From positions 1 to 34,539 of the forward strand of contig JBGVRT010000060.1 of NCBI GenBank assembly GCA_045128735.1: DNA of 34,539 nt, read 5' to 3'. This DNA is from RGIG8775 sp045128735 (GTDB lineage Bacteria; Bacillota; Clostridia; Oscillospirales; CAG-272). Within the stretch, counting starts at the first letter, position 1, and every line of letters begins with the position of its first letter. The notes beneath the pieces are model-generated. The model did not search any database. It was given only the letters and a program-made list of their open reading frames with translations, and was not told the origin of the DNA. This document shows, piece by piece, positions 21,875-30,637 of this stretch. The translations under genes were made by a program, and so were the position numbers.

Positions 21875-23053
21875 ATGGCAATCAATGATAATCTTGATGC
21901 TTTCAAGGAAGTACACACAGAAACAAGTATTGACACAAACAAGAAGTTCCGTATCGGCTTTATCGGTTGCGGATGGATCGCAGGCGCTCACCTCAGAGCT
22001 CTTAAGAATCAGCCCGACGTTGAGATAGTTGCAGGATGCGACCTTATTCCCGGCAAGGCTGCAAAGTTCTTTGAAGAGGGCGGAGTTGAGGGCGTTAAGA
22101 CCGACTATGCTTCTCACAAGGAAATGATCGACGATAAGTCTCTTAACCTTGACGGCGTTACCATTTGTACATATAACTGCCAGCACGCGGCTCCCGCAAT
22201 TTACGCTCTTGAGAACGGACTTAACGTTCTTCTTGAGAAGCCCTTTACAGTAACCCTTGAGGAAGCTGTTGAGGTTATGAAGGCAGAGAAGAAGAGCGGA
22301 AAGATTCTTTCTATCGGCTTCCAGCCCAGACTTGACGAGAATATGAAGATGATCAAGAAAATCGTTGAATCGGGCGAGCTTGGTAAGATCTACTACATCC
22401 AGACGGGCGGCGGCAGACGTCGCGGTATTCCCACACCCTTCGGTACAACCTTCATCGAGAAGGAGACAGGCGGAATCGGTGCGCTCGGCGATATCGGATG
22501 CTACTCTCTCGATATGCTTATGAACGCTATCGGCTATCCCAAGCCTCTTACAGTAACAGGCTATAAGTCGGCGTTCTTCGGAACAGACCCCAATTATACG
22601 GGTTACGTAAAGAGCGGTCACCCCGAGTACGCTGAAAAGTTCGGTGTTGACGACTTCGCGGCAGGCTTCGTTCGTCTTGAAGGCGATATTATTCTTGACT
22701 TCAGAATTTCTTGGGCGATGAATATGGACACCGCAGGCGACGCGCTTATTCTCGGTACAAAGGGCGGTCTCCGCATTCCTTCCACAGAGTGCTGGAACGG
22801 CTCTATCGGCGGACCTCTTAAGATCTACCACGAGGTTGGCGGTTCTCAGGTTTGCACAGAGATTCCCGTACAGAAGAATGAAGGTCCTTCGCTCTTCGAG
22901 AAGAAGGTTCGCGCATTCATCGACGCATGCAAGAATGGCGGCACTGCTCCCATTCCTTCCTCTCAGATCGTTATTAACCAGGCAATCCTTGACGGTATCT
23001 GCAAGTCCGCAGAGCTTGGTCACGAGATCGAGATCACTATCCCCGAAGTATAA
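21875..23053 (+). CDS. Gfo/Idh/MocA-family NAD(P)-dependent oxidoreductase
   Basis: This 392-residue dehydrogenase starts at ATG 21875, a few nt after TGGAGG; the in-frame TTG at 21860 overlaps that ribosome site and is rejected. The Rossmann domain begins at about residue 26 (RIGFIGCGWIAGAH), and the cofactor/substrate motif EKP is present in LLEKPFTVT near 118-126. The C-terminal alpha/beta domain has the block GALGDIGCYSLDML near 207-220; the usual His of the DxGxHxxD pattern is Tyr here. An extra N-terminal stretch of about 25 residues precedes the fold. It likely oxidises or reduces a sugar or cyclitol together with the upstream TIM-barrel isomerase. A strong terminator follows. Confidence 0.9.
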   Translation: MAINDNLDAFKEVHTETSIDTNKKFRIGFIGCGWIAGAHLRALKNQPDVEIVAGCDLIPGKAAKFFEEGGVEGVKTDYASHKEMIDDKSLNLDGVTICTYNCQHAAPAIYALENGLNVLLEKPFTVTLEEAVEVMKAEKKSGKILSIGFQPRLDENMKMIKKIVESGELGKIYYIQTGGGRRRGIPTPFGTTFIEKETGGIGALGDIGCYSLDMLMNAIGYPKPLTVTGYKSAFFGTDPNYTGYVKSGHPEYAEKFGVDDFAAGFVRLEGDIILDFRISWAMNMDTAGDALILGTKGGLRIPSTECWNGSIGGPLKIYHEVGGSQVCTEIPVQKNEGPSLFEKKVRAFIDACKNGGTAPIPSSQIVINQAILDGICKSAELGHEIEITIPEV

Positions 23054-23082
23054 TAGACGGGATAAATACCAAAGTAATATCA

Positions 23083-23110
23083 GGGCTGAGTCTGTGACTC
23101 AGCCCTTTTT
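23083..23110 (+). terminator. Terminator after the dehydrogenase gene
   Basis: GGGCTGAGTC (23083-23092) pairs perfectly with GACTCAGCCC (23096-23105) around TGT, followed by T5. The same GCTGAGTC stem design is used after the TRAP permease gene. Confidence 0.92.
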
Positions 23111-23142
23111 ATGTAAAAATCCAATTAAATCTCGAAAAGCCC

Positions 23143-23171
23143 TTGACTTTGGCAGTTAAAAATGTTAAACT
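23143..23171 (+). promoter_or_regulatory. Candidate promoter of the GH28-like gene
   Basis: TTGACT (23143-23148) and TAAACT (23166-23171) are 17 nt apart, about 30 nt before the start codon. The -10 box is only partly consensus. Confidence 0.45.
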
Positions 23172-23202
23172 TAAAATAATGAATATAATTGGAGGTATAT
23201 CT

Positions 23203-24504
23203 ATGAAGCAGATTTACAACATAGTCGATTTTGGCGCGGTTGCAGGCTCGGACGAGCTTCAGACCGCAAAAATTCAGGCGGCTATCGACGCGGCGTTCGC
23301 GGCAGGCGGCGGCGAGGTGGTTGTTCCCGCAGGTGTTTTCAAGACCGCTACAATAAGACTTCGTTCAAATATAACGTTCCGTATGCTTTCGGGCGCAGAG
23401 CTCAGCGGAAGTACAAATCCCGATGATTACACCCATTTCCTTGACGATAAGATTGAGCCCATTGACCCAGATAAGGAAATTGATGAGGATTACGGCAACG
23501 GACATTTCGTGCTCAGTCATTGGTACGACGCCATAATTAAGGTTTATAAAGCAAAGAACGTAAAGATTCTCGGCGAAAAGGACTCGGTTATTAACGGAAA
23601 TAACGTGTATAACCCCAACGGAGAGGAGGGCTACAGAGGTCCTCACGCTATTCAGATGACCTACTGCAAGAATCTTGAGTTCGGCGGATATACGGTAAAG
23701 GATAGCGCAAACTGGTCGCATACCATCAATAAGTGCGAGAATATTTTTGCCCACGATCTTACCGTGCTTGGCGGTCACGACGGATTCCATACCCGTATCT
23801 GCCGTAACGTGCTTATCGAGGATTGCGAATTCCGTACAGGCGACGACTGTATCGCGGGCTTTGCAAACGAGAACGTGGTTGTAAGAAATTGCTACCTTGA
23901 CTGCGCTTGCAGTGCGCTCCGCTTTGGCGGTACCGATATTCTTGTTGACGGCTGTACAACACACGCACCCTCTACTTACGGCTTCCGCGGAAGTCTCTCC
24001 AAAGAGGATAAGGCGGCTTCGGCTCCCACAAACGAGACGCACCGCCATACACAGCATACACCATTCCTCTACTTCTGCGACTATCCCGCAAAGGTAACTA
24101 AGCCGCAGGGTAATATCGTAGTGCAGAACTGTACCTTTGAACAGCCCAACTCCTTCTTCAGACTTCGTTGGGGTCAGCAGTGGTGCCATAACCGTTCGCT
24201 TGTTGATATCACCTTTAAGAACTGTAAGTGCACGGGCGTTTCGCTTCCCATAGACCTTTATTGCGACGAAAACGAGCCCTGCACGCTCCGCCTTGAGGAC
24301 GTAGAGATTTCGGCACGCGAGGGCTTCGAGGATAAACCCTTTATGCACGCCGATAAATTCAAGCAGATTTACTTCGAAAACGTTACCGTAACAGGCTTTA
24401 CCGACCCTAAGATCCTCTCCAAGAGCGAGGGCGAGGTCATTATGAAGAACTCGACACCCATCAAGTTTGAGCTTGCCGAGGTGCTTCACGATAAGTACGT
24501 TTAA
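23203..24504 (+). CDS. GH28-like right-handed beta-helix protein (polygalacturonase-related)
   Basis: This 433-residue protein starts at ATG 23203 after TTGGAGG. The N-terminus (YNIVDFGAVAGSDELQTAKIQAAIDAA...GGEVVVPAG) is the classic start of pectate-lyase-like beta-helix proteins and GH28. Repeated coils of the form NVxIxxC run from about 120 to 400. Candidate catalytic acids are Asp193 (GHDGFHT) and Asp214/Asp215 (RTGDDCIAG), as in GH28, but the family's GHG and RIK motifs are not evident, so the exact activity is uncertain. No signal peptide is seen, suggesting a cytoplasmic enzyme acting on imported oligosaccharides. It has its own promoter behind the dehydrogenase terminator. With uxuA elsewhere in the window it points to uronic-acid polysaccharide use. 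Confidence 0.8.
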   Translation: MKQIYNIVDFGAVAGSDELQTAKIQAAIDAAFAAGGGEVVVPAGVFKTATIRLRSNITFRMLSGAELSGSTNPDDYTHFLDDKIEPIDPDKEIDEDYGNGHFVLSHWYDAIIKVYKAKNVKILGEKDSVINGNNVYNPNGEEGYRGPHAIQMTYCKNLEFGGYTVKDSANWSHTINKCENIFAHDLTVLGGHDGFHTRICRNVLIEDCEFRTGDDCIAGFANENVVVRNCYLDCACSALRFGGTDILVDGCTTHAPSTYGFRGSLSKEDKAASAPTNETHRHTQHTPFLYFCDYPAKVTKPQGNIVVQNCTFEQPNSFFRLRWGQQWCHNRSLVDITFKNCKCTGVSLPIDLYCDENEPCTLRLEDVEISAREGFEDKPFMHADKFKQIYFENVTVTGFTDPKILSKSEGEVIMKNSTPIKFELAEVLHDKYV

Positions 24505-24525
24505 GCTTCGAGATAAGTACGTTTA
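24483..24525 (+). repeat. Tandem duplication over the end of the GH28-like gene
   Basis: The 15-nt sequence GATAAGTACGTTTAA occurs at the very end of the gene and again 7 nt later (24511-24525), each preceded by a CTTC-type triplet run. The second copy lies after the stop and is not coding. It looks like slippage or a small duplication. Confidence 0.65.
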
Positions 24526-24566
24526 ATTTGTAACCTACCCGAGGCGGCTTTCACCGCCAAATCAGA

Positions 24567-24598
24567 AAGGCTGACCTGTCAAGAGGTCAGCCTTTTTG
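24567..24598. terminator. Bidirectional terminator between converging genes
   Basis: AAGGCTGACCT (24567-24577) pairs with AGGTCAGCCTT (24584-24594) around a 6-nt loop. T5 follows on the plus strand, and the minus strand reads into AAGG...CCTTTCTG. A smaller GGCGG/CCGCC hairpin lies just before it. Confidence 0.85.
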
Positions 24599-25747
24599 TT
24601 ATTTCTTCTTTTTACCTTTATCATCCCTCGGCTTAAAGAACTGATAGAGGTTGCAGGGAATCATGCCGTTATACAGGCGTTTTACCTTGTCGGCGCGTCT
24701 GCCGTAGAGACGCTCGAAATTTTCGCAGGAGGTTATTACGTAGACCTGCCACGGGTAAAGCTTTTCAAAGGCGCGACCCATATCGGCGTAAAGCTCGGCA
24801 ACCTCGCGTTCGGTCATAAGCCGCTCGCCGTATGGTGGGTTGCAGACTATTGAGCCGCGGCGGTCAAGCTTCTCTATTTTTCGCGCGTCGGCTTGGAAAA
24901 TGTTTATGTGCTCCTCAACTCCCGCACGCAGAGCGTTCTCGTAAACCACGTCAAGAATGTCCTCGTCTATGTCGGAAGCGTAGGCTTCAAAGCTCGAATT
25001 ATGTAAAATCTTGCTGTTTGCTTCTTCTCTTGCCTCGTCCCACATAGATTTCGGCAGGAAGGGAAATTTCTCGCCCGAAAACTCACGAAGAAGTCCGGGA
25101 GCGCGGTTGGTGGCTATCATAGCCGCTTCAATGGCAAGCGTTCCCGAGCCACAGAAGGGATCCCAGAAAAGCGTGTCCTCTCTTGGGCGTGAGGTCAGCG
25201 CAATGGCGGCGGCAAGGGTCTCTCGTATAGGTGCAACACCTGCCTCGGGGCGGTATCCGCGCTTGTGAAGCGGAGCGCCGCTTGTCTCTATCATAAGGTG
25301 CGCCATATCCTTGAAAATAAAGAATTCTATCTGATATTTCACACCGCTGTTTTCGGCAAACCATTTCACTCCGTAATGCTTTGAAAGCCTTTCGACAAGG
25401 GCTTTTTTTACTATTGATTGGCAATCGGGAACCGAGAAAAGCTTGCTTTTTATAGCGTGTCCCTTGACGGGGAACTCATCGTATTTTCCAATATAGTTCT
25501 CCCACGGAATCTCCACAGCACCGTCAAAAAGCTCGGCAAAGGTGGTCGCGGGGTAAGAACCTACCAATATATATACTCGCTCGGCGAGTCTGAGATTTAT
25601 GTTTGCGCGCGGAATGTCCGAAAGCTCACCGAGAAATGTGACTCTGCCGTCCATCGTGTCAACTCTCTTAAGCCCAAGCGCGTCTATTTCCTCGCCAAGC
25701 TGCTTTTCAAGACCGAAAAGGCAGGTGGCAACAAGTTTTAGTGACAT
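24599..25747 (-). CDS. THUMP-domain class I RNA methyltransferase (RlmL/YpsC-like)
   Basis: This 382-residue protein resembles the N-terminal methyltransferase part of RlmL (23S rRNA G2445 N2-methyltransferase) and Bacillus YpsC. A THUMP domain covers about 45-160, followed by a Rossmann-fold methyltransferase. The SAM-binding motif is LFWDPFCGSGTLAIEAA (near 194-210) and the catalytic motif is NPPYGERL (near 312-319). The start ATG 25747 follows AAGGAG. The C-terminus is Lys-rich (RDDKGKKKK), useful for RNA contact. Whether its target is rRNA or another RNA cannot be seen here. It stands alone, converging on the GH28-like gene. Confidence 0.9.
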   Translation of the reverse strand: MSLKLVATCLFGLEKQLGEEIDALGLKRVDTMDGRVTFLGELSDIPRANINLRLAERVYILVGSYPATTFAELFDGAVEIPWENYIGKYDEFPVKGHAIKSKLFSVPDCQSIVKKALVERLSKHYGVKWFAENSGVKYQIEFFIFKDMAHLMIETSGAPLHKRGYRPEAGVAPIRETLAAAIALTSRPREDTLFWDPFCGSGTLAIEAAMIATNRAPGLLREFSGEKFPFLPKSMWDEAREEANSKILHNSSFEAYASDIDEDILDVVYENALRAGVEEHINIFQADARKIEKLDRRGSIVCNPPYGERLMTEREVAELYADMGRAFEKLYPWQVYVITSCENFERLYGRRADKVKRLYNGMIPCNLYQFFKPRDDKGKKKK

Positions 25748-25774
25748 TTTGTTCTCCTTTTGAGTGAAAGAGTA

Positions 25775-25836
25775 GGGGCGACCATCGGTCGTCCGTCTTC
25801 TGTAGTGCGTTTTTTGGCGGGCGAGTTCTGCTCGCC
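25775..25836. repeat. Pair of palindromic repeats
   Basis: Two hairpins lie close together. GGGCGACC (25776-25783) pairs with GGTCGTCC (25787-25794), and GGCGAG (25820-25825) pairs with CTCGCC (25831-25836). They are GC-rich islands in an AT-rich gap and lack T runs, so they look like short dispersed palindromic repeats rather than terminators. Confidence 0.5.
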
Positions 25837-25894
25837 ATGCTCATTAAGTATAAATTAAAATTTCATTTTTGTCAATATTTCTTTCGAATATAAG

Positions 25895-25923
25895 TTTACT
25901 TTTTAATGAAAATGTGGTAAAAT
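25895..25923 (+). promoter_or_regulatory. Promoter of the alaX-like gene
   Basis: TTTACT (25895-25900) and TAAAAT (25918-25923) are 17 nt apart, about 54 nt before the start codon. Confidence 0.5.
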
Positions 25924-25976
25924 ATAAGTTGCGCGTGCCAAATCTTGCAAATTCGATAGGCACGCAGAGGTGAAAA

Positions 25977-27122
25977 ATGACTAAAAGACTGTTTGACGAC
26001 GGACTTTTGCTTGAATTTGAGGCAAAAGTTGTTTCGGTCAGAAAAGAGGAAGAGGATTATTGGGTAGAGCTTGACCGCTCGGCTTTCGCGCCCGACGGAG
26101 GCGGTCAGCTTTCGGATATAGGCACGATTAACGGTGTTCCGGTTTTTGATGTGACAAACGATGACGGCAATATATTCCATATTTGTGATGAAGGATTCGA
26201 AATCGGAGAGGTTGTGACCTGCAAAATCGACATAAACCGACGTATGCGTCACATACAGAATCATTCGGGCGAGCATATAGTTTCGGGAATAATTTACAAC
26301 GAATACGGCTTTAATAACGTAGGCTTCCATTTGGGAAGCGAGGACGTTACGATGGACGTTGACGGCGAGATAACCAAGGAAATGCTCCGCAGAATAGAAA
26401 GACTCGCCAACGAGGCGGTAGCAAAGAACCTTGAAATAAAAGTAGTGTATCCCACGCCCGACGAGCTTGAAAAAATGTTCTACCGATCAAAGCTTGACCT
26501 TAAGAGTGACGTGCGCGTGGTGGTTATTGACGGGCTTGATGCCTGCGCCTGCTGTGCGCCCCACGTATCAAGAACCGGTCAGATAGGTATGATAAAGCTT
26601 ATCTCTTGTATGCGTTATAAGGGCGGAACGAGAATACATCTCAAGTGCGGATTTGATGCTCTTGACGAGTTCAACAACGAGTACGATCGTGCGCTGGCAA
26701 TATCGAATATGATATCTGTACCGCGCGAAAATATAGTTGAAGGTGTTAAAAAGCTTGGCGATGATATCAATGCCTACAAGCGTGAAATTTATGAGCTCAA
26801 GCAGAAAATTTCGGAAATGAAAACTGCATTGGCAAAGCCGCAAAACGGAAAGCTTGTTTTTGTTGACGGCGATATGGATATGCCCTCGCTTCGCGCCCTT
26901 GTTACCGCCAAATTACCCGAGTGCGACAAGCTTTGCATCGCGTTTTCCGGCAATGACGAGGACGGCTATACCTTTGTGGCGGGTTATAACGGCGAGGATT
27001 TTGCCGATTATGTGAAAAAGCTTCTTGTGAAAATCGGCGGAAGCGGCGGCGGTAAAGCTCCCTTTGCACAGGGAAAGGCAAAATGTAAAAAGAGCGATAT
27101 TGATGCTTTGCTTATTGACTAA
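25977..27122 (+). CDS. Alanyl-tRNA editing protein, AlaX-L type
   Basis: This free-standing editing protein should remove serine or glycine wrongly attached to tRNA-Ala. The 381 residues form the long AlaX form: an N-terminal beta-barrel with the GGGQ loop (41-44), an editing core whose zinc site has His96 and His100 (HSGEH) and the pair Cys192 and His196 (CCAPH), then a coiled coil (about 255-280) and a C-terminal DHHA1 domain ending in GGSGGGKAPFAQGKAK. The alanine-activating domain of AlaRS is absent, as expected. It starts at ATG 25977 after AGAGGTG. The dxs promoter overlaps its stop, so the following gene is mostly independent. Confidence 0.93.
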   Translation: MTKRLFDDGLLLEFEAKVVSVRKEEEDYWVELDRSAFAPDGGGQLSDIGTINGVPVFDVTNDDGNIFHICDEGFEIGEVVTCKIDINRRMRHIQNHSGEHIVSGIIYNEYGFNNVGFHLGSEDVTMDVDGEITKEMLRRIERLANEAVAKNLEIKVVYPTPDELEKMFYRSKLDLKSDVRVVVIDGLDACACCAPHVSRTGQIGMIKLISCMRYKGGTRIHLKCGFDALDEFNNEYDRALAISNMISVPRENIVEGVKKLGDDINAYKREIYELKQKISEMKTALAKPQNGKLVFVDGDMDMPSLRALVTAKLPECDKLCIAFSGNDEDGYTFVAGYNGEDFADYVKKLLVKIGGSGGGKAPFAQGKAKCKKSDIDALLID

Positions 27123-27143
27123 ATCGAAAATATGTGTTAAAAT
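27115..27143 (+). promoter_or_regulatory. Promoter of dxs-argH
   Basis: TTGACT (27115-27120), within the last codons of the upstream gene, and TAAAAT (27138-27143) are 17 nt apart, 33 nt before the dxs start. Confidence 0.6.
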
Positions 27144-27176
27144 ATAAAAAGAGTTTGCTTGAAAGGTGGTGTCACG

Positions 27177-29066
27177 ATGTCCGAAATAAAGTATGAGCTT
27201 TTGAATTCAATAAATTCCCCCGACGACGTCAAGGCACTCGACGAAAAACAGCTTGAGTCGCTGTGTGAGGAAATACGCGAATTTCTTGTGGAAAAGGTCA
27301 GCGTTACGGGCGGTCACCTTGCGTCGAATCTCGGCGCGGTGGAGCTTTCGGTGGCGTTGCACAGAGTTTTTTCGACACCAAAGGACCATATAGTGTGGGA
27401 CGTCGGTCATCAATCCTACGTTCACAAGTTGCTCACGGGCAGAAGAGAGGATTTTGACACTCTCAGGCAGAACGGCGGTCTCAGCGGCTTTACAAAACGA
27501 AGCGAAAGCGAACACGATGCCTTTGGCGCAGGGCATAGCTCTACGTCGATTTCCGCCGCTCTCGGACTTGCTGAGGCGGACAAGCTTTCGGGCTCTGACG
27601 CGTATACGGTTGCCGTGGTGGGCGATGGCGCGTTTACGGGCGGAATGATACACGAGGCGCTCAACAACTGTGAGGGCAACCTCAAGCTCGTCATAATAAT
27701 AAATGAAAACGAAATGTCGATTTCAAAGAATATCGGCAGATTTGCCGACAGCCTTTCAAAAATAAGGTCAAGCGAGCGATATTTCAACACCAAAAAAGCC
27801 ACGGTCAAGCTGCTTGAGTCGATTCCTCTTGTGGGAAAAGGCTTGCTCAAGCTTCTTAAAAAGACCAAAAAGGGCATAAAAAATCTGCTTTACGGCAGTA
27901 ACTATTTTGAAAATATGGGGCTTTACTATCTTGGTCCCGTGGACGGAAACGACGTTGATGCCCTTGAGGATATTCTGTCGCTTGCCAAAAAGCAAAAGGA
28001 CAGCGTTATCGTTCACATAAAAACCAAAAAGGGAAAGGGCTACGCCCCCGCCGAGAAGGACCCCGATAAATTCCACTCTCTCGCTCCTGCGGGAAGCGCG
28101 CGCACAACAAGCTTTTCCGAGCAGTTCGGGAGAATTCTCTGCGAGCTTGCCAAAAAGGACGTGCGCGTGGTGGGCATAACCGCCGCAATGTGCGAGGGAA
28201 CGGGACTTGACGGCTTCAGACAGACCTACCCCGAACGTTTTTTCGACGTGGGAATTGCCGAGCCCCACGCCGTAACCTTTGCCGCAGGACTTGCCGCAGG
28301 CGGAAAACGCCCCTTCGCTGCAATATATTCAACCTTTTTGCAGAGAGCTTACGATAACGTGCTTCACGACGTGGCACTGCAAAATCTACCCGTTTGCCTT
28401 TGTATCGACCGCGCGGGGCTTAACCCCTCCGACGGTCCGACACATCACGGAATCTTTGACGTGGCGTTTTTGTCGCAGATTCCCGAGCTGAAAATATATA
28501 CCCCCGCAACTTATTCGGCACTTGAAAACGCCCTTTGCGATGCGCTTGAATGCGGTGCTCCTTGCGCTGTAAGGTATCCGCGCGGAAGTGAGTCAATGCT
28601 CGTAAAAGAGCATTTTTACAAGGACAAAAACGAGGGCGTGGGCATACGCGCCGACTTTAACCCCTACGAAAAATTGCAGGCGGTTGTCGTAACACACGGC
28701 AGAATAGCCGCCGAAGCGATAAAGGCGCAGGCAGAGCTTGCCGATGAAGGCATCAGGGTTGGAATAATTTTGCTTGAATTCCTCAAGCCTTATACCGAAT
28801 GTGCCCGTCTCGTGGCTGAAGCGATAGGGAATAATACCTGCCCCGTAGTGACCTATGAGGAGGAGATAAAAAACGGCGGCGCGGGTATGCTGCTGTCCGA
28901 TAAGCTTTGCGAAGATCACGGCTTTGACCGCGCGAAAATATCGGTTATGGCGGTGGACGATTGCTTTGGATTTGGCAAAAAGGGCGAAAGCATTTATGAA
29001 ACGCTGGGAATATCCTCGGCTGACCTAAAAAGGGAAATTATAAGAATTGTTAAAATAGGAAGGTGA
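27177..29066 (+). CDS. dxs: 1-deoxy-D-xylulose-5-phosphate synthase
   Basis: Dxs condenses pyruvate and glyceraldehyde 3-phosphate to begin the MEP isoprenoid pathway and also supplies thiamine and pyridoxal synthesis. The 629 residues match the family. Visible motifs are the catalytic-region SVTGGHLASNLGAVEL (His47), EHDAFGAGHSSTS (about 112-124), the thiamine-diphosphate motif GDGAFTGG (149-156) with its Asn/Glu partner near 176 (NENEMSIS), and the transketolase-type FDVGIAEPHAV of the second domain. I chose ATG 27177, after AAAGGTGG; the TTG at 27159 precedes that ribosome site. argH follows after 6 nt, so the two genes are probably on one transcript. Confidence 0.96.
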   Translation: MSEIKYELLNSINSPDDVKALDEKQLESLCEEIREFLVEKVSVTGGHLASNLGAVELSVALHRVFSTPKDHIVWDVGHQSYVHKLLTGRREDFDTLRQNGGLSGFTKRSESEHDAFGAGHSSTSISAALGLAEADKLSGSDAYTVAVVGDGAFTGGMIHEALNNCEGNLKLVIIINENEMSISKNIGRFADSLSKIRSSERYFNTKKATVKLLESIPLVGKGLLKLLKKTKKGIKNLLYGSNYFENMGLYYLGPVDGNDVDALEDILSLAKKQKDSVIVHIKTKKGKGYAPAEKDPDKFHSLAPAGSARTTSFSEQFGRILCELAKKDVRVVGITAAMCEGTGLDGFRQTYPERFFDVGIAEPHAVTFAAGLAAGGKRPFAAIYSTFLQRAYDNVLHDVALQNLPVCLCIDRAGLNPSDGPTHHGIFDVAFLSQIPELKIYTPATYSALENALCDALECGAPCAVRYPRGSESMLVKEHFYKDKNEGVGIRADFNPYEKLQAVVVTHGRIAAEAIKAQAELADEGIRVGIILLEFLKPYTECARLVAEAIGNNTCPVVTYEEEIKNGGAGMLLSDKLCEDHGFDRAKISVMAVDDCFGFGKKGESIYETLGISSADLKREIIRIVKIGR

Positions 29067-29072
29067 CTGATT

Positions 29073-30446
29073 ATGGAAAAAATGTGGGCAGGAAGATTTG
29101 TGGGCGCACTCGATAAGGAGGCAGACGACTTCAATTCTTCAATCTCGTTTGACAGTAAAATGTACAGAGAGGATATCCGCGGCTCAATGGCGCACGCGGC
29201 TATGCTTGCGGCGCAGGGAATAATATCCGCGGAGGACCTTGACAAAATCGTGTCGGGACTTGAAGGAATCCTTGCCGATATCGAAAGCGGAAAGCTTATG
29301 TTCAACCTCGATTGCGAGGATATACATATGTTCATCGAGGCAGAGCTTACCGAAAGAATAGGCGACGCGGGTAAAAGACTTCACACCGCGAGAAGCCGTA
29401 ACGACCAGGTGGCTCTTGACATCAGACTCTACCTGCGCAGACGTACGGGTGAGCTCGTTGAGCTTGTAAAAAAGCTTATCGAGGTCATCTGCGACAAGGC
29501 AGAACAGCATAAATCGACGATAATGCCGGGCTACACCCACCTTCAGCGCGCACAGCCCATCACCTTCGGACATCATCTTCTTGCATACGCATCAATGTTT
29601 GTGCGTGACGTGGGAAGAATGGAGGACGCCGTAAAGCGAATGAACCTCTCGCCCCTCGGCTCTTGCGCGCTTGCGGGAACGACCTACAATACCGACCGCG
29701 AAATGGTGGCAAAGGCTCTTGATTTTGACGGAATAGTCATAAACAGCCTCGACGGAGTTTCCGACCGAGACTTCTGCCTTGAGCTTATGAGCGCTTATTC
29801 TGTTACAATGATGCACCTTTCAAGACTTTCCGAGGAGATAATCCTCTGGTCGTCGTGGGAATTCAAGTTCGTCGAGCTTGACGACGCCTACACCACGGGC
29901 TCAAGCATTATGCCGCAGAAAAAGAACTCGGATATGGCTGAGCTTGTAAGAGGCAAGACGGGCAGAGTTTACGGAAATCTTATGGCGCTGCTTACCACAC
30001 TTAAGGGACTTCCGCTTGCATACAATAAAGATATGCAGGAGGATAAGGAGGCTGTGTTTGACAGCATCGAAACTCTTGAAAAGTGCCTTTCGGTATTTGC
30101 TCCGATGGTTGCAACCATGCGCGTGAACGCAGATAATATGTACAAAGCGGCGCAGGGCGGCTTTATAAACGCCACCGACCTTGCCGACTACCTTGTAAGA
30201 AAGGGGCTCCCTTTCAGAAGCGCGTATAAGATAGTCGGTCAGATAGTTGCCGAGTGTATCGAGAAAAAGACGGTGCTTGACGAGCTTCCCCTTGAGGCGT
30301 ATAAGGCGCACTCCGAGCTTTTCGATACCGACCTTTACAGCGATATAAGCCTTGAAACCTGCGTGGAGAAGCGAATTTCCGCAGGCGGAACATGCGAAGA
30401 ATCGGTAAATAAACAACTTGAGTGCATAAGAGAATTTCTTAAGTAA
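29073..30446 (+). CDS. argH: Argininosuccinate lyase
   Basis: ArgH splits argininosuccinate into arginine and fumarate, the last step of arginine synthesis. The 457-residue length is standard. The fumarase/aspartase-superfamily signature GSSIMPQKKN is at 276-285, with the other active-site blocks TARSRNDQV (105-113) and YTHLQRAQP (154-162) also present. It starts at ATG 29073 after AAGGTGA, six nt past the dxs stop. argG, its usual neighbour, is not in this window, so the gene is separated from the rest of the pathway. A strong hairpin terminator follows. Confidence 0.97.
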   Translation: MEKMWAGRFVGALDKEADDFNSSISFDSKMYREDIRGSMAHAAMLAAQGIISAEDLDKIVSGLEGILADIESGKLMFNLDCEDIHMFIEAELTERIGDAGKRLHTARSRNDQVALDIRLYLRRRTGELVELVKKLIEVICDKAEQHKSTIMPGYTHLQRAQPITFGHHLLAYASMFVRDVGRMEDAVKRMNLSPLGSCALAGTTYNTDREMVAKALDFDGIVINSLDGVSDRDFCLELMSAYSVTMMHLSRLSEEIILWSSWEFKFVELDDAYTTGSSIMPQKKNSDMAELVRGKTGRVYGNLMALLTTLKGLPLAYNKDMQEDKEAVFDSIETLEKCLSVFAPMVATMRVNADNMYKAAQGGFINATDLADYLVRKGLPFRSAYKIVGQIVAECIEKKTVLDELPLEAYKAHSELFDTDLYSDISLETCVEKRISAGGTCEESVNKQLECIREFLK

Positions 30447-30457
30447 GTGAAAATAAC

Positions 30458-30488
30458 GCGGACGGCAGTGATGCCGTCCGCATTTTAT
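30458..30488 (+). terminator. Terminator after argH
   Basis: GCGGACGGCA (30458-30467) pairs perfectly with TGCCGTCCGC (30472-30481) around GTGA; ATTTTATT follows. Confidence 0.85.
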
Positions 30489-30594
30489 TGGAGCAGATTT
30501 TAATCAAAAATCAAAAAAACAAGGTGAAAAAATCAAAAATTTCCCAAAAACGCTCTTTTATTGATAATTTTTATCGCAAAATTTCAAAAAGGTG

Positions 30595-30623
30595 TTGCAA
30601 TTTCGAATAAAATATGATATAAT
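30595..30623 (+). promoter_or_regulatory. Sigma-A promoter of the TAXI-TRAP operon
   Basis: TTGCAA (30595-30600) and TATAAT (30618-30623) are 17 nt apart, about 50 nt before the start codon. Confidence 0.65.
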
Positions 30624-30637
30624 TAACAAAATTTTTG

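Noticed and set aside
21830..23023. 397-codon open frame antisense to the Gfo/Idh/MocA gene
   Set aside because: Same cause; the sense strand has a clear Rossmann dehydrogenase with a good ribosome site.
23365..24489. 374-codon open frame antisense to the GH28-like gene
   Set aside because: The sense gene has family motifs and a GGAGG site; the antisense frame has neither.
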